Shown in pieces: positions 25,730 to 33,856 of a stretch of 64,000 bases of DNA. The number at the start of each line of letters is the position of its first letter. Positions within the stretch are counted from its first letter, which is position 1. Source of the stretch: Ramlibacter sp. (lineage in GTDB: Bacteria > Pseudomonadota > Gammaproteobacteria > Burkholderiales > Burkholderiaceae_C); assembly GCA_019635435.1 (NCBI GenBank), contig JAHBZM010000001.1, positions 62,001 through 126,000 on the forward strand. Direction: 5' to 3'. The notes beneath the pieces are model-generated. The model was not told where the DNA came from and made no database searches. It was given only the letters and a program-made list of their open reading frames with translations. A program made the position numbers and the translations under genes.

Positions 25730-26232
25730 ACCCTGATTTGCTATCAAATCCAGAGCACGAAGTGGCCGCCGCTGCTGGACTCCTGGCCGATTTGCTTCAA
25801 AAACGCGGGCAGATGATGGCCACGGCCGAAAGCTGCACCGGCGGCCTGATCGCCGCGGCCTGCACGGCGCTGCCGGGCTCCAGCCTGTGGTTCGAGCGCG
25901 GCTTTGTCAGCTACTCCAACGAGGCCAAGACCGAGCTGCTGGGCGTGGACGCCGCGCAGATCGCGGCCCACGGCGCGGTCAGCGAGGTGGTGGCGCGCGC
26001 CATGGCGTTTGGCGCGGTGCGCCACTCGCAGGCCCAGGTCAGCGTGGCCGTCACCGGCGTGGCCGGCCCGAGCGGCGGCAGCCCCGACAAACCCGTGGGC
26101 ACGGTCTGGTTCGGCTTTTCGGTCGATGGCCTGCTGACCAGCGAGATGCGGCGCTTTGACGGTGACCGCGCGGCGGTGCGCGCCGCCACCGTGGCCCATG
26201 CCCTGCGGCGCCTGGTGCAGTTGCTGGGCTGA
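25726..26232 (+). CDS. pncC: CinA family protein / nicotinamide-nucleotide amidohydrolase
   Basis: Deamidates NMN to NaMN in pyridine-nucleotide recycling. It is a 168-residue stand-alone C-terminal CinA domain with ATAESCTGGLIAAACTALPGSS, GAVSEVVARAMA and VTGVAGPSGGS. It starts at GTG 25726 overlapping the pgpA stop, with GGAG upstream. Residues 5-25 (LLSNPEHEVAAAAGLLADLLQ) come from a copy of the dispersed repeat. They replace the usual N-terminal helix, and homology resumes at KRGQMMATAESC. Confidence 0.92.
   Translation: MNPDLLSNPEHEVAAAAGLLADLLQKRGQMMATAESCTGGLIAAACTALPGSSLWFERGFVSYSNEAKTELLGVDAAQIAAHGAVSEVVARAMAFGAVRHSQAQVSVAVTGVAGPSGGSPDKPVGTVWFGFSVDGLLTSEMRRFDGDRAAVRAATVAHALRRLVQLLG
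25737..25801 (+). repeat. Dispersed repeat, copy 4 (start of pncC)
   Basis: TTTGCTATCAAATCCAGAGC leads into AGTGGCCGCC, GCTGGACTCCTGGCC and GATTTGCTTCAA, matching the family consensus apart from a diverged 5' part. It is read in frame (Gly-Leu-Leu frame, as in ung). Confidence 0.7.
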
Positions 26233-26253
26233 GCCCCTGACCCTCTGCCGGCC

Positions 26254-27501
26254 ATGAACACCCCCGCCGCCGCCGACCTGATCGACTCGCCCCAGGCCTG
26301 GCGCCGGCTCTGGATCACGCTGGCGCTGATGACCGTGGGCGCCAGCGGCATGTATGTGGTGCCCGTGGTGCTGCCCGCGGTGCAGGCCGACTTTGGCGTG
26401 GCGCGGGCCGACGCCTCGCTGCCCTACACATTGCTCATGGTGGGCTTTGGCATTGGTGGCGTGGCCATGGGCCGGCTGGCCGACCGCTTTGGCGTGACCG
26501 TGCCGCTGCGCCTGGGCGCGCTGGGCCTGGGGCTGGGCTACGCGGCGGCCGCGCTCAGCGGCAGCATCTGGGCCTTTGCCGCCGCGCATGGCGTGCTGAT
26601 CGGCCTGTGCGGCAGCTCGGCCACGTTCTCGCCGCTGCTGGCCGACACCTCGCTGTGGTTCGCGCGGCGCCGCGGCATCGCGGTGGCGGTGTGCGCCAGC
26701 GGCAACTACCTGGGCGGCACGCTCTGGCCGCCGGTGATCCAGCATTTCGTCGAGCAGGCCGGCTGGCGCGCCACCTACTGGGGGCTGGCGCTGTTCTGTC
26801 CGCTGGTCATGCTGGCGCTGGCCCAGCTCATGCGCCAGCGGCCGCCCGCGCTGCAGCTGGCGCCGCCCATGGTCAGCGGCGCGCCCGCGGGCAGCCTGCC
26901 CTTCGGCCTGCGGCTGGGCCAGGCCCAGGCGCTGCTGTGCCTGGCCGGCGTGGCCTGCTGCGTGGCCATGTCGATGCCGCAGGTGCACATCGTGGCCTAC
27001 TGCTCCGACCTGGGCTTTGGCGCGGCGCGCGGCGCCGAAATGCTGTCGCTGATGCTGGCCTGCGGCATCGTCAGCCGGCTGGTGTCGGGCGCCATCTGCG
27101 ACCGCATCGGCGGCCTGCGCACCCTGCTGCTGGGCTCGGCGCTGCAGACCCTGGCGCTGGTGCTGTTCCTGCCGTTTGACGGGCTGGTGCCGCTGTATGT
27201 GATCTCGGCGCTGTTCGGCCTGTTCCAGGGCGGCATCGTGCCCAGCTACGCCATCATCGTGCGCGAGCATTTCCCCGCGGCCGAGGCCGGCGCGCGCGTG
27301 GGCACGGTGATCATGGCCACCATGTTCGGCATGGCGCTGGGCGGCTGGATGTCGGGCAAGGTGTTCGACCTCACGGGCTCCTACCATGCGGCCTTCCTCA
27401 ATGGCATTGGCTGGAACCTGCTGAACTTCGGCATCGCCTTCATGCTGCTGCAGCGGGTGCGGCGGCGCGGCGCGGCGGCCACCGCGGGGCTGGCCGCATG
27501 A
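26254..27501 (+). CDS. MFS transporter
   Basis: A 415-residue major-facilitator permease with about 12 hydrophobic helices. The motif A loop reads GRLADRFG near residue 70, and CDRIGGLRTL is the second-half equivalent near 285. It resembles the NimT/CynX and monocarboxylate groups. Its stop overlaps the ATG of the next gene (ATGA), tying it to the two unknown proteins downstream. Substrate unknown. Confidence 0.9.
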   Translation: MNTPAAADLIDSPQAWRRLWITLALMTVGASGMYVVPVVLPAVQADFGVARADASLPYTLLMVGFGIGGVAMGRLADRFGVTVPLRLGALGLGLGYAAAALSGSIWAFAAAHGVLIGLCGSSATFSPLLADTSLWFARRRGIAVAVCASGNYLGGTLWPPVIQHFVEQAGWRATYWGLALFCPLVMLALAQLMRQRPPALQLAPPMVSGAPAGSLPFGLRLGQAQALLCLAGVACCVAMSMPQVHIVAYCSDLGFGAARGAEMLSLMLACGIVSRLVSGAICDRIGGLRTLLLGSALQTLALVLFLPFDGLVPLYVISALFGLFQGGIVPSYAIIVREHFPAAEAGARVGTVIMATMFGMALGGWMSGKVFDLTGSYHAAFLNGIGWNLLNFGIAFMLLQRVRRRGAAATAGLAA

Positions 27502-28307
27502 ACCTGCCGCTGCTCTGGCTGCGCCGCGACGCCCGGGTGGTGTGGCTGCACGACCGCATGAGCCCGCCCCCGCGCGCCGCTGACTCGCCCCCGCCCGCCA
27601 CCCGCCCGCATCCGCCGCTGCCCCCGCCGCCCCAGGCCGCCACGCCACCGGCCACCCCCCCGGCCGCGCCGGGCGCCAATGCGTCGGCCGAGCCCGCGCC
27701 CGCGCCCGCACCGTTTCGCATGATGGGTGGCCCGGACCCGGCCACGCCCTCGCATGCCGACAGTGCGCTGTTCGACGTGCGGCGCGGCCAGCAGCGCACC
27801 TTCTGGCACCAGGACGAGGCTGAGCGCTACCTGTGCTTCTGGCAGGCCGATGCCAGCGCGCTGCGCGAACTGCGCCAGGCGCTGCAGCGGCTTGAACCGT
27901 CGACCTGGGTGTTCTCTTACCCCGATGAGCGCGTGATCCAGACGCTGGCGGCGCGCCTGGTGCAGGGCGCGCTGATCCTGACCGAAAGCCCGCTGCCGCC
28001 CCAGCCCGCTGGCCTGCCGGGGGTGCCGGCGCCGCCGGCCACCTCGGCGCCCGCACCGCTCATGCAGGCACTGGCGCCCATCAAGCCACCGGTGCCGCCA
28101 CTGCTGCCCATCCTGGAAGAAGTGCAGATTGAAGGCGCCGAAGTGCTGCCCGAGATCATGCAGTCGCTGGAGCAGATTGACCTCACGCTGGGCGAGCTCA
28201 AACTGGCGCCGGTGTCGCTGGCGCCCACGCCGTCCAAGATCCCCGAGATCAACACCGCCATGCGCACCGCCAGCAGCTCGGTCACCACCACGCTGGACAA
28301 GCTCTGA
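27498..28307 (+). CDS. Hypothetical Pro-rich protein (first of unknown pair)
   Basis: A 269-residue protein I do not recognise. Residues 1-21 are basic and hydrophobic (LLWLRRDARVVWLHDR). Residues 24-75 are a Pro/Ala-rich linker. Residues 90-160 form a compact domain with RTFWHQDEAERYLCFWQAD and STWVFSYPDERVIQTLAARLVQGAL. Another Pro-rich linker follows, and then an amphipathic C-terminus with LEEVQIEGAEVLPEIMQSLEQIDLTLG. It is coupled by overlap to the MFS gene (ATGA) and to the next gene (TGATG). The partners suggest an assembly or scaffold role, purely inferred. Confidence 0.75.
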   Translation: MNLPLLWLRRDARVVWLHDRMSPPPRAADSPPPATRPHPPLPPPPQAATPPATPPAAPGANASAEPAPAPAPFRMMGGPDPATPSHADSALFDVRRGQQRTFWHQDEAERYLCFWQADASALRELRQALQRLEPSTWVFSYPDERVIQTLAARLVQGALILTESPLPPQPAGLPGVPAPPATSAPAPLMQALAPIKPPVPPLLPILEEVQIEGAEVLPEIMQSLEQIDLTLGELKLAPVSLAPTPSKIPEINTAMRTASSSVTTTLDKL

Positions 28308-31300
28308 TGCAGTTCGTCAGCCGCGCCAACACCGCCATCACCCAGGGCGCCACCCGGGTGGTGGAGGCCGTGGGCACGGCCTCCACCACGATGCAGACCG
28401 AGCTGACCGCCAGCATCAGCGACGCCAACGCCGCCATCAGCACGGTATCGGCGCAGATTGGCGAGCTGGTCACCCAGGTCAAGCAACTCGCGCCGCCGCT
28501 GGACCCGGTGGCTCTGGCCGGCGCCCTGCCGGTGGCCGTGGCCAAGCTGCAGACCGACCTGACGGGCCTCGTCAATTCACTGGCCGGCATGGGCACGCGG
28601 CTGGCCGCCGCCGGCCAGAACCTGCTGGGCATTGCGGGTGACGCGCAAGGCATTGCCAGCACCGTGCAGGGCGTGCCCGACCGCCTGGCCGCCATCCGGC
28701 CCGATGTGTCCACCGTGCCGCCGCGCCTGGCCGGCGTGGCCGCCGATGCACAGGCCCTGGGCCAGCGGCTGCAGGCGCTGCGCGATGCGGCGCAGGCCCG
28801 CCAGGCGCTGCAGGACGGCACCACCACCTTGCAGGCCCAGGTGGACGGCGTGCAGCAGGACCTGAGCGCCACGCTGGACGGCATGGCCGCGCAGGTGGAC
28901 GCCATCACCGCCGACGTGACGGCCTCGGTGGACGCCGTCATCCAGCGGGTGGACACCGCCATCAGCGCCATCGAGCAGGAAATCGACGCGCTGATGGCGC
29001 AGGTGGAAGGCTTCAAGGGCAAGGCGCACGAGATGGCGCTGCTGGTGGTGGCGCCCATCGTGGCGGTGGAGGCCGCCATCGACGCCGTGGCCGCGCAGAT
29101 TGAAGCCGTGGGCCAGACGGTGGACACCGTTCTTGCGGCGGTGGAGACGCAGATTGGCCGGCTGGACACCATCGTGGCCGCCATCAACAACGTGATCGAC
29201 GCCGCGGTGCAAGGCGTGGACGAAGCCATTGGCGAGATGAAGCAGGCGCTGGACGAGGTGATCGCCGAAATCGACGAGATCAAGACCACGCTGCAGACCC
29301 TGCCCGACCGCTTTCAGCCGGTGCAGGACAAGATCACCGAGGCACGCGACGTCATCACCGACATCAAGGCCAAGGTGGAAGCGTTTGTGGAGCGGGCCGA
29401 CGCCACGCTGGCCCAGGCCAGCCGCGAGCTGGACCAGGCCGACGAGCGCTGCGACAACGCCATCGCCGTGTGCACCCGCTACATCACCCGCGCGCCGGCG
29501 CTGGTGGTGGCGCGTTCGCTGTTCATGGGCGTGAAGGCATCGCTGCCCGGCATCCAGGTCACCATTGTCGGCGCGCGCAGCGCCGTGCGATCGGCGGGCA
29601 AGACCACGCTGGGGCTGCTGGACCAGGCGCTGGCCATCGTGGAGCAACTGCGCGAGGCGCTTGAAAAAGCCATTGAACAAGTGCGCCAGGCCATTGCCAA
29701 AGTGGTGGCCGTGCTGGACCAGGTGCGCGCCGCGCTGGAGCAGGCCAAGGCGCAGATGGACCAGGCATCGGCCAAGCTGCATGAGGCGGCCGAGCAGGTC
29801 AAGGCGCAACCGGCCAAGCTGGTGGCCCAGGTGCGCCAGGCGCGCGACACCTTTGTGGGCCTGGTGCAGCCGCGCGAGAAGGTGGACCTGGTCAAGGCCC
29901 AGGTGTATGCGCTCAAGGGCCGGCTGGTCACGCCGGTGCGCCTGCAGGTGGAAAGCGCCGAAGCCAAGGTGGTGCAGACCATTGGCGACGCCCAGGCCAA
30001 AATGCAGCAGCCTGTGGACCAGGTCAAAGACAAGATCGCCCAGCTGCGCAGCAAGATCAGCGAACTGCAAGCCCAGGTGCGCGTGCCCGCGCAGCGCCTC
30101 AAGGCCCTGAGCGATGACCTGAAAAGCCGCCTGATGGCGCAGATAGACATGGCGCGCAGCAAGCTGGACGAACTGCTGGCCAAGGCCGGCGGCCAGCTGG
30201 CCGCCGGCGCCGCGCAGGCGGGTGACGCCGCGGCCGCCCTGAGCGCCGCCGCCGACGAGGCCACCGCCATGGCCGCGCAGATTGAATCCACGGCCAGCCA
30301 GGCCGCCGACAACGCCAGCAGCGTGGCCAGCCAGCTGGACGCCCTGCAGGATGAAGTGACCGCCGCGCTGGCGCAGGCGCGCGAAGCCGTGCAAGGCGCC
30401 GCCGACAGCGCCAGCGCCCTGAGCGATGACTTTGAGTCGGCAGGCCAGGCCGCGTCAGACCGCGCCAACGCCGCACTGGCCGGCCTGGCCGCGCTGGCCG
30501 TGGCCACCGATCCCATGCAGGCCGAGCTGCGCGCCACGCAGGAGGCCGCCCGCGCCCACGGCGTGCAGGCCGAGGCCGCCGGCGAAGCCCAGCGCGAGAA
30601 CCTGGCCGCCGCCAACGAAGCCTTCAACCAGGTGCTGGAAGACGCCAAGGCCGCCGTCGCGCCCCCGGCCGACGAAGCCCGCGACGCCCAGGCCAGCCTG
30701 GACCGCGAACTGGCCAAAGCCACCGCCGAAGCCGACGCCCTGCGCGAACAGGTGCAGGCCGCAGAAAAAGACATGGCCGAGCAGACGGCCAAAGCCGAAG
30801 CCGAAGTCACCGCCAAACGCGACGAAGGCCAGAAGCTCATTGATGAGTCCCGCGCCAAGGCCGAAGCCGCCCAAGACCAGACCAATGCGGCGCGTGCCGA
30901 CGTGGTGAGCGCCGAATCCATCGTGGCGGCCGAAGTGGTGAAGAACGGCGGCGAGCCGCCGAAGAAGGAAGAGGCCAAAGAGGCCGCGAAGGAAGAAGCC
31001 AAGGATGCGGCAAAGGAAGCCGGGGCAGAGGCCGGTGCACCGGCTGCGGCGCCGGGCGCAGCGCCTGGGGCTGCGCCGGCGGATGCTCCCGCACCAACAC
31101 CGGCTCCCACCGCCGCGGCCGCAGGCAGCCCGGCGGAATCGTCGGCACCCGCTGCGCCAACACCAGCCGCCGCACCCGGCCCAGCAGAAGCGCCGCCGCC
31201 CAGCGCGCCGGCACCTGCGGAGGCGGCGGCACCATCCCCTGCGGACGGACCGGCCGCAGAACCCGCCAGCGCACCAGCAGCCGATGCCGCACCCGCAACG

Positions 31301-31834
31301 TCTGCGCCCCCGCCCGCACCAGCACCGGCACCAACACCTCCGCCTGCGAGTGCAGACAAGGCCCCTGCCACGTCACCGCCGCCCGCAGCTGAACCAGCGG
31401 CGCCTGCATCACCCGCCGAAGCACCAGCACCCGCCGCCACTCCACCAGCCGCAGCGCCCGCACCTGCCGCAGGCGGTGCCACGCCACCGGCATCACCCCC
31501 CGCAACACCAGGCGCACCCGCTCAGCCCGCCACGGCACCCGCAGGCACACCGCCACCCGCAGCGCCCGCCACACCCCCCGGCCCCGCTGCGGCGCCACCC
31601 GGCACACCAGCCCCACCGGCAGCACCGGGTGCAGCCCCCGCCCCGGCACCCACACCTGCACCCGCGCCTGGCCCACGCGCACCAGCCGATGCAATGAAAG
31701 ACGCACTGGACAAAGCAGGGGCCGACCCGGCGGCAGCATCCCCCCTCAAAGACGCTGCAGCCGCAGCAGCAGCCGAAAAGCAGAAGCTGCTGGACATGCT
31801 CAAGCAGGCAGCGGGCGACGCGCCCAAGGGCTGA
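28307..31834 (+). CDS. Giant coiled-coil protein with Ala/Pro-rich tail (second of unknown pair)
   Basis: A 1175-residue protein of unknown function with no signal peptide. Residues 1-880 are almost wholly helical heptad-like sequence rich in Ala, Gln and Val (for example VDAVIQRVDTAISAIEQEID), like apolipoprotein- or methyl-accepting-type coiled coils. A slightly hydrophobic patch, MALLVVAPIVAVEAAIDAV, is near 247-265. Residues 884-910 are a Lys/Glu/Ala run, 910-1128 a low-complexity Ala-Pro region, and the last 45 a short helix. Its start overlaps the upstream stop (TGATG), so the pair is co-translated. It could be a filament, tail-fibre-like or wall-spanning protein; none can be asserted. 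Confidence 0.8.
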   Translation: MQFVSRANTAITQGATRVVEAVGTASTTMQTELTASISDANAAISTVSAQIGELVTQVKQLAPPLDPVALAGALPVAVAKLQTDLTGLVNSLAGMGTRLAAAGQNLLGIAGDAQGIASTVQGVPDRLAAIRPDVSTVPPRLAGVAADAQALGQRLQALRDAAQARQALQDGTTTLQAQVDGVQQDLSATLDGMAAQVDAITADVTASVDAVIQRVDTAISAIEQEIDALMAQVEGFKGKAHEMALLVVAPIVAVEAAIDAVAAQIEAVGQTVDTVLAAVETQIGRLDTIVAAINNVIDAAVQGVDEAIGEMKQALDEVIAEIDEIKTTLQTLPDRFQPVQDKITEARDVITDIKAKVEAFVERADATLAQASRELDQADERCDNAIAVCTRYITRAPALVVARSLFMGVKASLPGIQVTIVGARSAVRSAGKTTLGLLDQALAIVEQLREALEKAIEQVRQAIAKVVAVLDQVRAALEQAKAQMDQASAKLHEAAEQVKAQPAKLVAQVRQARDTFVGLVQPREKVDLVKAQVYALKGRLVTPVRLQVESAEAKVVQTIGDAQAKMQQPVDQVKDKIAQLRSKISELQAQVRVPAQRLKALSDDLKSRLMAQIDMARSKLDELLAKAGGQLAAGAAQAGDAAAALSAAADEATAMAAQIESTASQAADNASSVASQLDALQDEVTAALAQAREAVQGAADSASALSDDFESAGQAASDRANAALAGLAALAVATDPMQAELRATQEAARAHGVQAEAAGEAQRENLAAANEAFNQVLEDAKAAVAPPADEARDAQASLDRELAKATAEADALREQVQAAEKDMAEQTAKAEAEVTAKRDEGQKLIDESRAKAEAAQDQTNAARADVVSAESIVAAEVVKNGGEPPKKEEAKEAAKEEAKDAAKEAGAEAGAPAAAPGAAPGAAPADAPAPTPAPTAAAAGSPAESSAPAAPTPAAAPGPAEAPPPSAPAPAEAAAPSPADGPAAEPASAPAADAAPATSAPPPAPAPAPTPPPASADKAPATSPPPAAEPAAPASPAEAPAPAATPPAAAPAPAAGGATPPASPPATPGAPAQPATAPAGTPPPAAPATPPGPAAAPPGTPAPPAAPGAAPAPAPTPAPAPGPRAPADAMKDALDKAGADPAAASPLKDAAAAAAAEKQKLLDMLKQAAGDAPKG

Positions 31835-31931
31835 GCCCGCGCCTCATCACATTGAAGGATTCGCAGGGCGCGTTGGCTACCTAGAATGGCCTCGGCCAGT
31901 TGCGGTGTTTGTGGGTATTTTTATTTACGCC

Positions 31932-32053
31932 ATTCAACGGATATGCCGCCAGAAAATCTTGATCTGACAAAGACTTAGGACTGTTGCCATGCCCAGCTTA
32001 TGTTGCACGCGCCAGATTAGACCCCAGGATTTGCGGCATACATTACGTTAGCC
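31932..32053 (+). other. Putative attC or attI-like site at array start
   Basis: ATTCAAC at 31932 fits the RYYYAAC left box and GTTAGCC at 32047 the right core. Between them TATGCCGC (31942) and GCGGCATA (32033) are perfectly complementary inner boxes. The cognate core GTTGAAT is not found upstream, so what preceded it is unclear. Confidence 0.5.
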
Positions 32054-32060
32054 CTACAGA

Positions 32061-32372
32061 ATGAGACCGGTGACGTACTCGGACGGCGCCACGCAGGTGC
32101 TCCCTGGAGACATTGTTGAGTACCGATCGGCCCTCTCGCTCTGGAAGAGAAAGCCGGGCCGTGTTTCGTACGTTCCCGGAGTATCGGCCAAACACCCGGA
32201 AATGGAACATGGTGGGCTCGCCTGGGTCGGGATCTCCGGTGTAGACGGTACATTCCGTGGAGTCCTTGTCGATCCGGAGACGCACAAGATAAGGAAGGCC
32301 ATTCGGTATGTTGGCCGTTGTGACGACTCTTCGTATGTGAAGCCTCATGACATTCCAGCAAGTCAATGGTGA
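32061..32372 (+). CDS. Cassette 1 protein, hypothetical
   Basis: A 103-residue soluble protein, beta-rich by eye, with VLPGDIVEYRSA, GRVSYVPGVSAKHPEMEHGG and GTFRGVLVDPETHKIRKA. It looks like a small SH3-like barrel; I recall similar short proteins in other cassette arrays but cannot give a function. The ATG is 14 nt after the core site and the stop 6 nt before the attC, as normal for cassettes. Confidence 0.75.
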   Translation: MRPVTYSDGATQVLPGDIVEYRSALSLWKRKPGRVSYVPGVSAKHPEMEHGGLAWVGISGVDGTFRGVLVDPETHKIRKAIRYVGRCDDSSYVKPHDIPASQW

Positions 32373-32378
32373 CCTGAT

Positions 32379-32468
32379 GGCTAACCCGCTAGTCGACACG
32401 GACGCCTTGCGGCGTCCGGTCGCTGCGCTCCCTCCTGGCGCAAGTCGCCGGTCACACGCACGTTATGT
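32379..32468 (+). other. attC site of cassette 1
   Basis: The left box GGCTAAC is the exact reverse complement of the cassette's own 5' core GTTAGCC. The right core is GTTATGT. The interior holds the hairpin GGACGCC-TTGC-GGCGTCC. Length is 90 bp. Confidence 0.8.
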
Positions 32469-32543
32469 CGATGTGGCCCACACTCAGGTGGCACTGGTTC
32501 AACACCCAGTCAACTGTCACGACCTTGAGCGGATCATATTCAC

Positions 32544-32771
32544 ATGACAAACGCTTCTGACGAGAACTTGAATTCAGAATCGAAATCGAAAGCCAAGTCG
32601 CGTTTGCCGATACTTTTGTTCTTGGTCGGCGTTGCTGTCGGTGTCTTAGCCGTGATTTTGGGATCACTAGGCTGGAAGGGGTGGCCGAGCTACCTACTTC
32701 TAGGGGTGGCTACTGCCTGTGCTGTCTTAAGTAAGTACCTCTCCTATATGGAGAACGCCTCTCCGGATTGA
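32544..32771 (+). CDS. Cassette 2 protein, small two-helix membrane protein
   Basis: A 75-residue protein with a charged N-terminus rich in Ser/Lys/Glu and two hydrophobic helices (about 22-40 and 47-65). No family is recognised. It starts 81 nt after the core, longer than in the other cassettes, and ends 32 nt before the next attC. GC content is low for this genome, supporting acquisition. Confidence 0.65.
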   Translation: MTNASDENLNSESKSKAKSRLPILLFLVGVAVGVLAVILGSLGWKGWPSYLLLGVATACAVLSKYLSYMENASPD

Positions 32772-32803
32772 CGACCTTGAAGTTTGATACACAACATAAC
32801 ATG

Positions 32804-32880
32804 CCAATCGACCCGAACCCAAAACGGCACAAGACGGCTTTGCCGCGAATGTTGGTGGTCCGGTCATTTTTACGTTAGAC
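32804..32880 (+). other. attC site of cassette 2
   Basis: The left box ACATAAC is the exact reverse complement of the cassette 2 core GTTATGT. The right core is GTTAGAC. The right half (ATGTTGGTGGTCCGGTCAT) is shared with the next attC. Length is 77 bp. Confidence 0.8.
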
Positions 32881-32883
32881 CTC

Positions 32884-33285
32884 ATGCAAACCGTTTGTCT
32901 CGGCACCGCTTCTGAGTTCGTGAGCATGCGGTTTCCTCGCGCCCCAATTCCTGAGGGTTGGTTGGAGGCCGATGTTGAAATCGCTGTCCGGGGCTTTCGC
33001 GGTTCGATCGCGCCGTCTTTGGAAGTCCATGACTTGAAGCTCTTCCTTGAAGAGTTGGAAGCATTGGACCGCACAGTCAAAGGTAGCGCCCAGTTGCAGC
33101 CTCGCGAGAGGCAGTTCAACCTGAAGCTCACGGCAACGCCTGTCGGCCACATTCAAATGTCTGGAACCGCTTGGTCGCAGGCTACGTACGGCAATAGGCT
33201 GGAGTTCGAACTCGAGCTGGATCAAACATTCCTAAGGGAGCTCTTGTCTCAGCTCAGGTCGGTGCTGGAGGCGTGGAAGGCATGA
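32884..33285 (+). CDS. Cassette 3 protein, possible WapI/DUF6228-like immunity protein
   Basis: A 133-residue protein whose layout resembles the WapI-type immunity family as I recall it. There is an acidic beta-rich start, VHDLKLFLEELEALDRTVKGSAQL in the middle, LKLTATPVGHIQMSGTAW, and ELELDQTFLRELLSQLRSV at the end. Such proteins neutralise contact-dependent or polymorphic toxins and are common orphan cargo in cassettes. The ATG is only 4 nt after the core and the stop touches the attC. The assignment needs a profile search. Confidence 0.65.
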   Translation: MQTVCLGTASEFVSMRFPRAPIPEGWLEADVEIAVRGFRGSIAPSLEVHDLKLFLEELEALDRTVKGSAQLQPRERQFNLKLTATPVGHIQMSGTAWSQATYGNRLEFELELDQTFLRELLSQLRSVLEAWKA

Positions 33286-33286
33286 G

Positions 33287-33373
33287 GTCCAACTGGTCAA
33301 TCGACGCGGACCCACAACAGCAGGAGGCGGCTCCGCCGCTTATGTTGGTGGTCCGGTCATCTTCACGCTAGGC
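33287..33373 (+). other. attC site of cassette 3
   Basis: The left box GTCCAAC differs at one position from the reverse complement of the core GTTAGAC. The right core is GCTAGGC. The interior GGCGGC-TCC-GCCGC hairpin and the shared right half confirm it. Length is 87 bp. Confidence 0.75.
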
Positions 33374-33419
33374 GTCAAACTTTCGCCTCGAAATATCGCC
33401 ACCACAGGGAGACTCGCGC

Positions 33420-33779
33420 ATGGATGAAAAAACCTTCTTTGAATACGAAGGCGTGAAGGTCACAAATGCCCGATTCATCGTCGACGGTCAAACTTTTGCC
33501 ATGAGCAACGTCACATCGGTGAATCCGCTCACCGATCCCCCGAAGAGGTTCTGGGGCATCGTCTGCCTTCTCATCGGCATCGCAGCGGCAATGGAGAACG
33601 CCTTCTTTGGCATCCCCGTAATCGCGCTATCTATCTATTTTCTCTACAAGCAGAAACCTGTCTATCACGTAATGCTAAGAACGTCTGCCGGGGAAACGAA
33701 GGCGCTGACAACACACCAGAAAGAGTACCTTGGGAAGGTGGTAGCCGCGCTGAACGACGCCATTGTTCATCGCGGGTAG
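33420..33779 (+). CDS. Cassette 4 protein, DUF6232-like membrane protein
   Basis: A 119-residue protein with an N-terminal beta domain (YEGVKVTNARFIVDGQTFAM, SNVTSVNP), two hydrophobic helices around residues 42-76, and a short cytoplasmic end with VMLRTSAGETKALTT. The layout matches the DUF6232 type of small inner-membrane proteins, of unknown function. It starts 46 nt after the core site and ends 16 nt before the next attC left box. Confidence 0.7.
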   Translation: MDEKTFFEYEGVKVTNARFIVDGQTFAMSNVTSVNPLTDPPKRFWGIVCLLIGIAAAMENAFFGIPVIALSIYFLYKQKPVYHVMLRTSAGETKALTTHQKEYLGKVVAALNDAIVHRG

Positions 33780-33795
33780 GGTTTCGGTGCATGAC

Positions 33796-33856
33796 GCCCA
33801 ACCCTTCGAATATGGACCTCCCCGCAAAGGCAAGAAGCTGACCGACATTGTTAGCT
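33796..33856 (+). other. Putative attC of cassette 4 and array end
   Basis: GCCCAAC fits the left-box consensus and is one base from the complement of GTTAGGC, the expected ancestral form of cassette 4's GCTAGGC core. GTTAGCT at 33850 is the candidate right core. Inner boxes are not convincing, so the downstream boundary is uncertain. Confidence 0.4.

Larger units (their letters stand above)
31932..33856 (+). mobile_element. Integron-type gene cassette array (no integrase in window)
   Basis: Four small plus-strand ORFs, each followed by an attC-like site of 61-90 bp, lie in DNA of visibly lower GC than both flanks. Cassette boundaries are at the core sites GTTAGCC (32047), GTTATGT (32462), GTTAGAC (32874), GCTAGGC (33367) and GTTAGCT (33850). 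For cassettes 1 and 2 the left attC box at the 3' end is the exact reverse complement of the core at their own 5' end. No integrase gene, attI or Pc promoter is visible, so it may be a CALIN-type cluster or the distal part of a chromosomal integron. Confidence 0.8.

Noticed and set aside
28577..31739. Several long minus-strand frames opposite the 1175 aa gene
   Set aside because: The plus-strand frame has coupled starts and coherent coiled-coil sequence; the antisense frames are low-complexity.
29000..31834. Tandem repeats or a CRISPR array suggested by repetitive Ala/Gln/Pro codons
   Set aside because: The repetition is low-complexity coding sequence without constant repeat and spacer units; no CRISPR array or Cas gene was seen in the window.
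31932..32053. Calling the first site attI
   Set aside because: No integrase gene or cassette promoter is visible beside it, and its box layout is attC-like.
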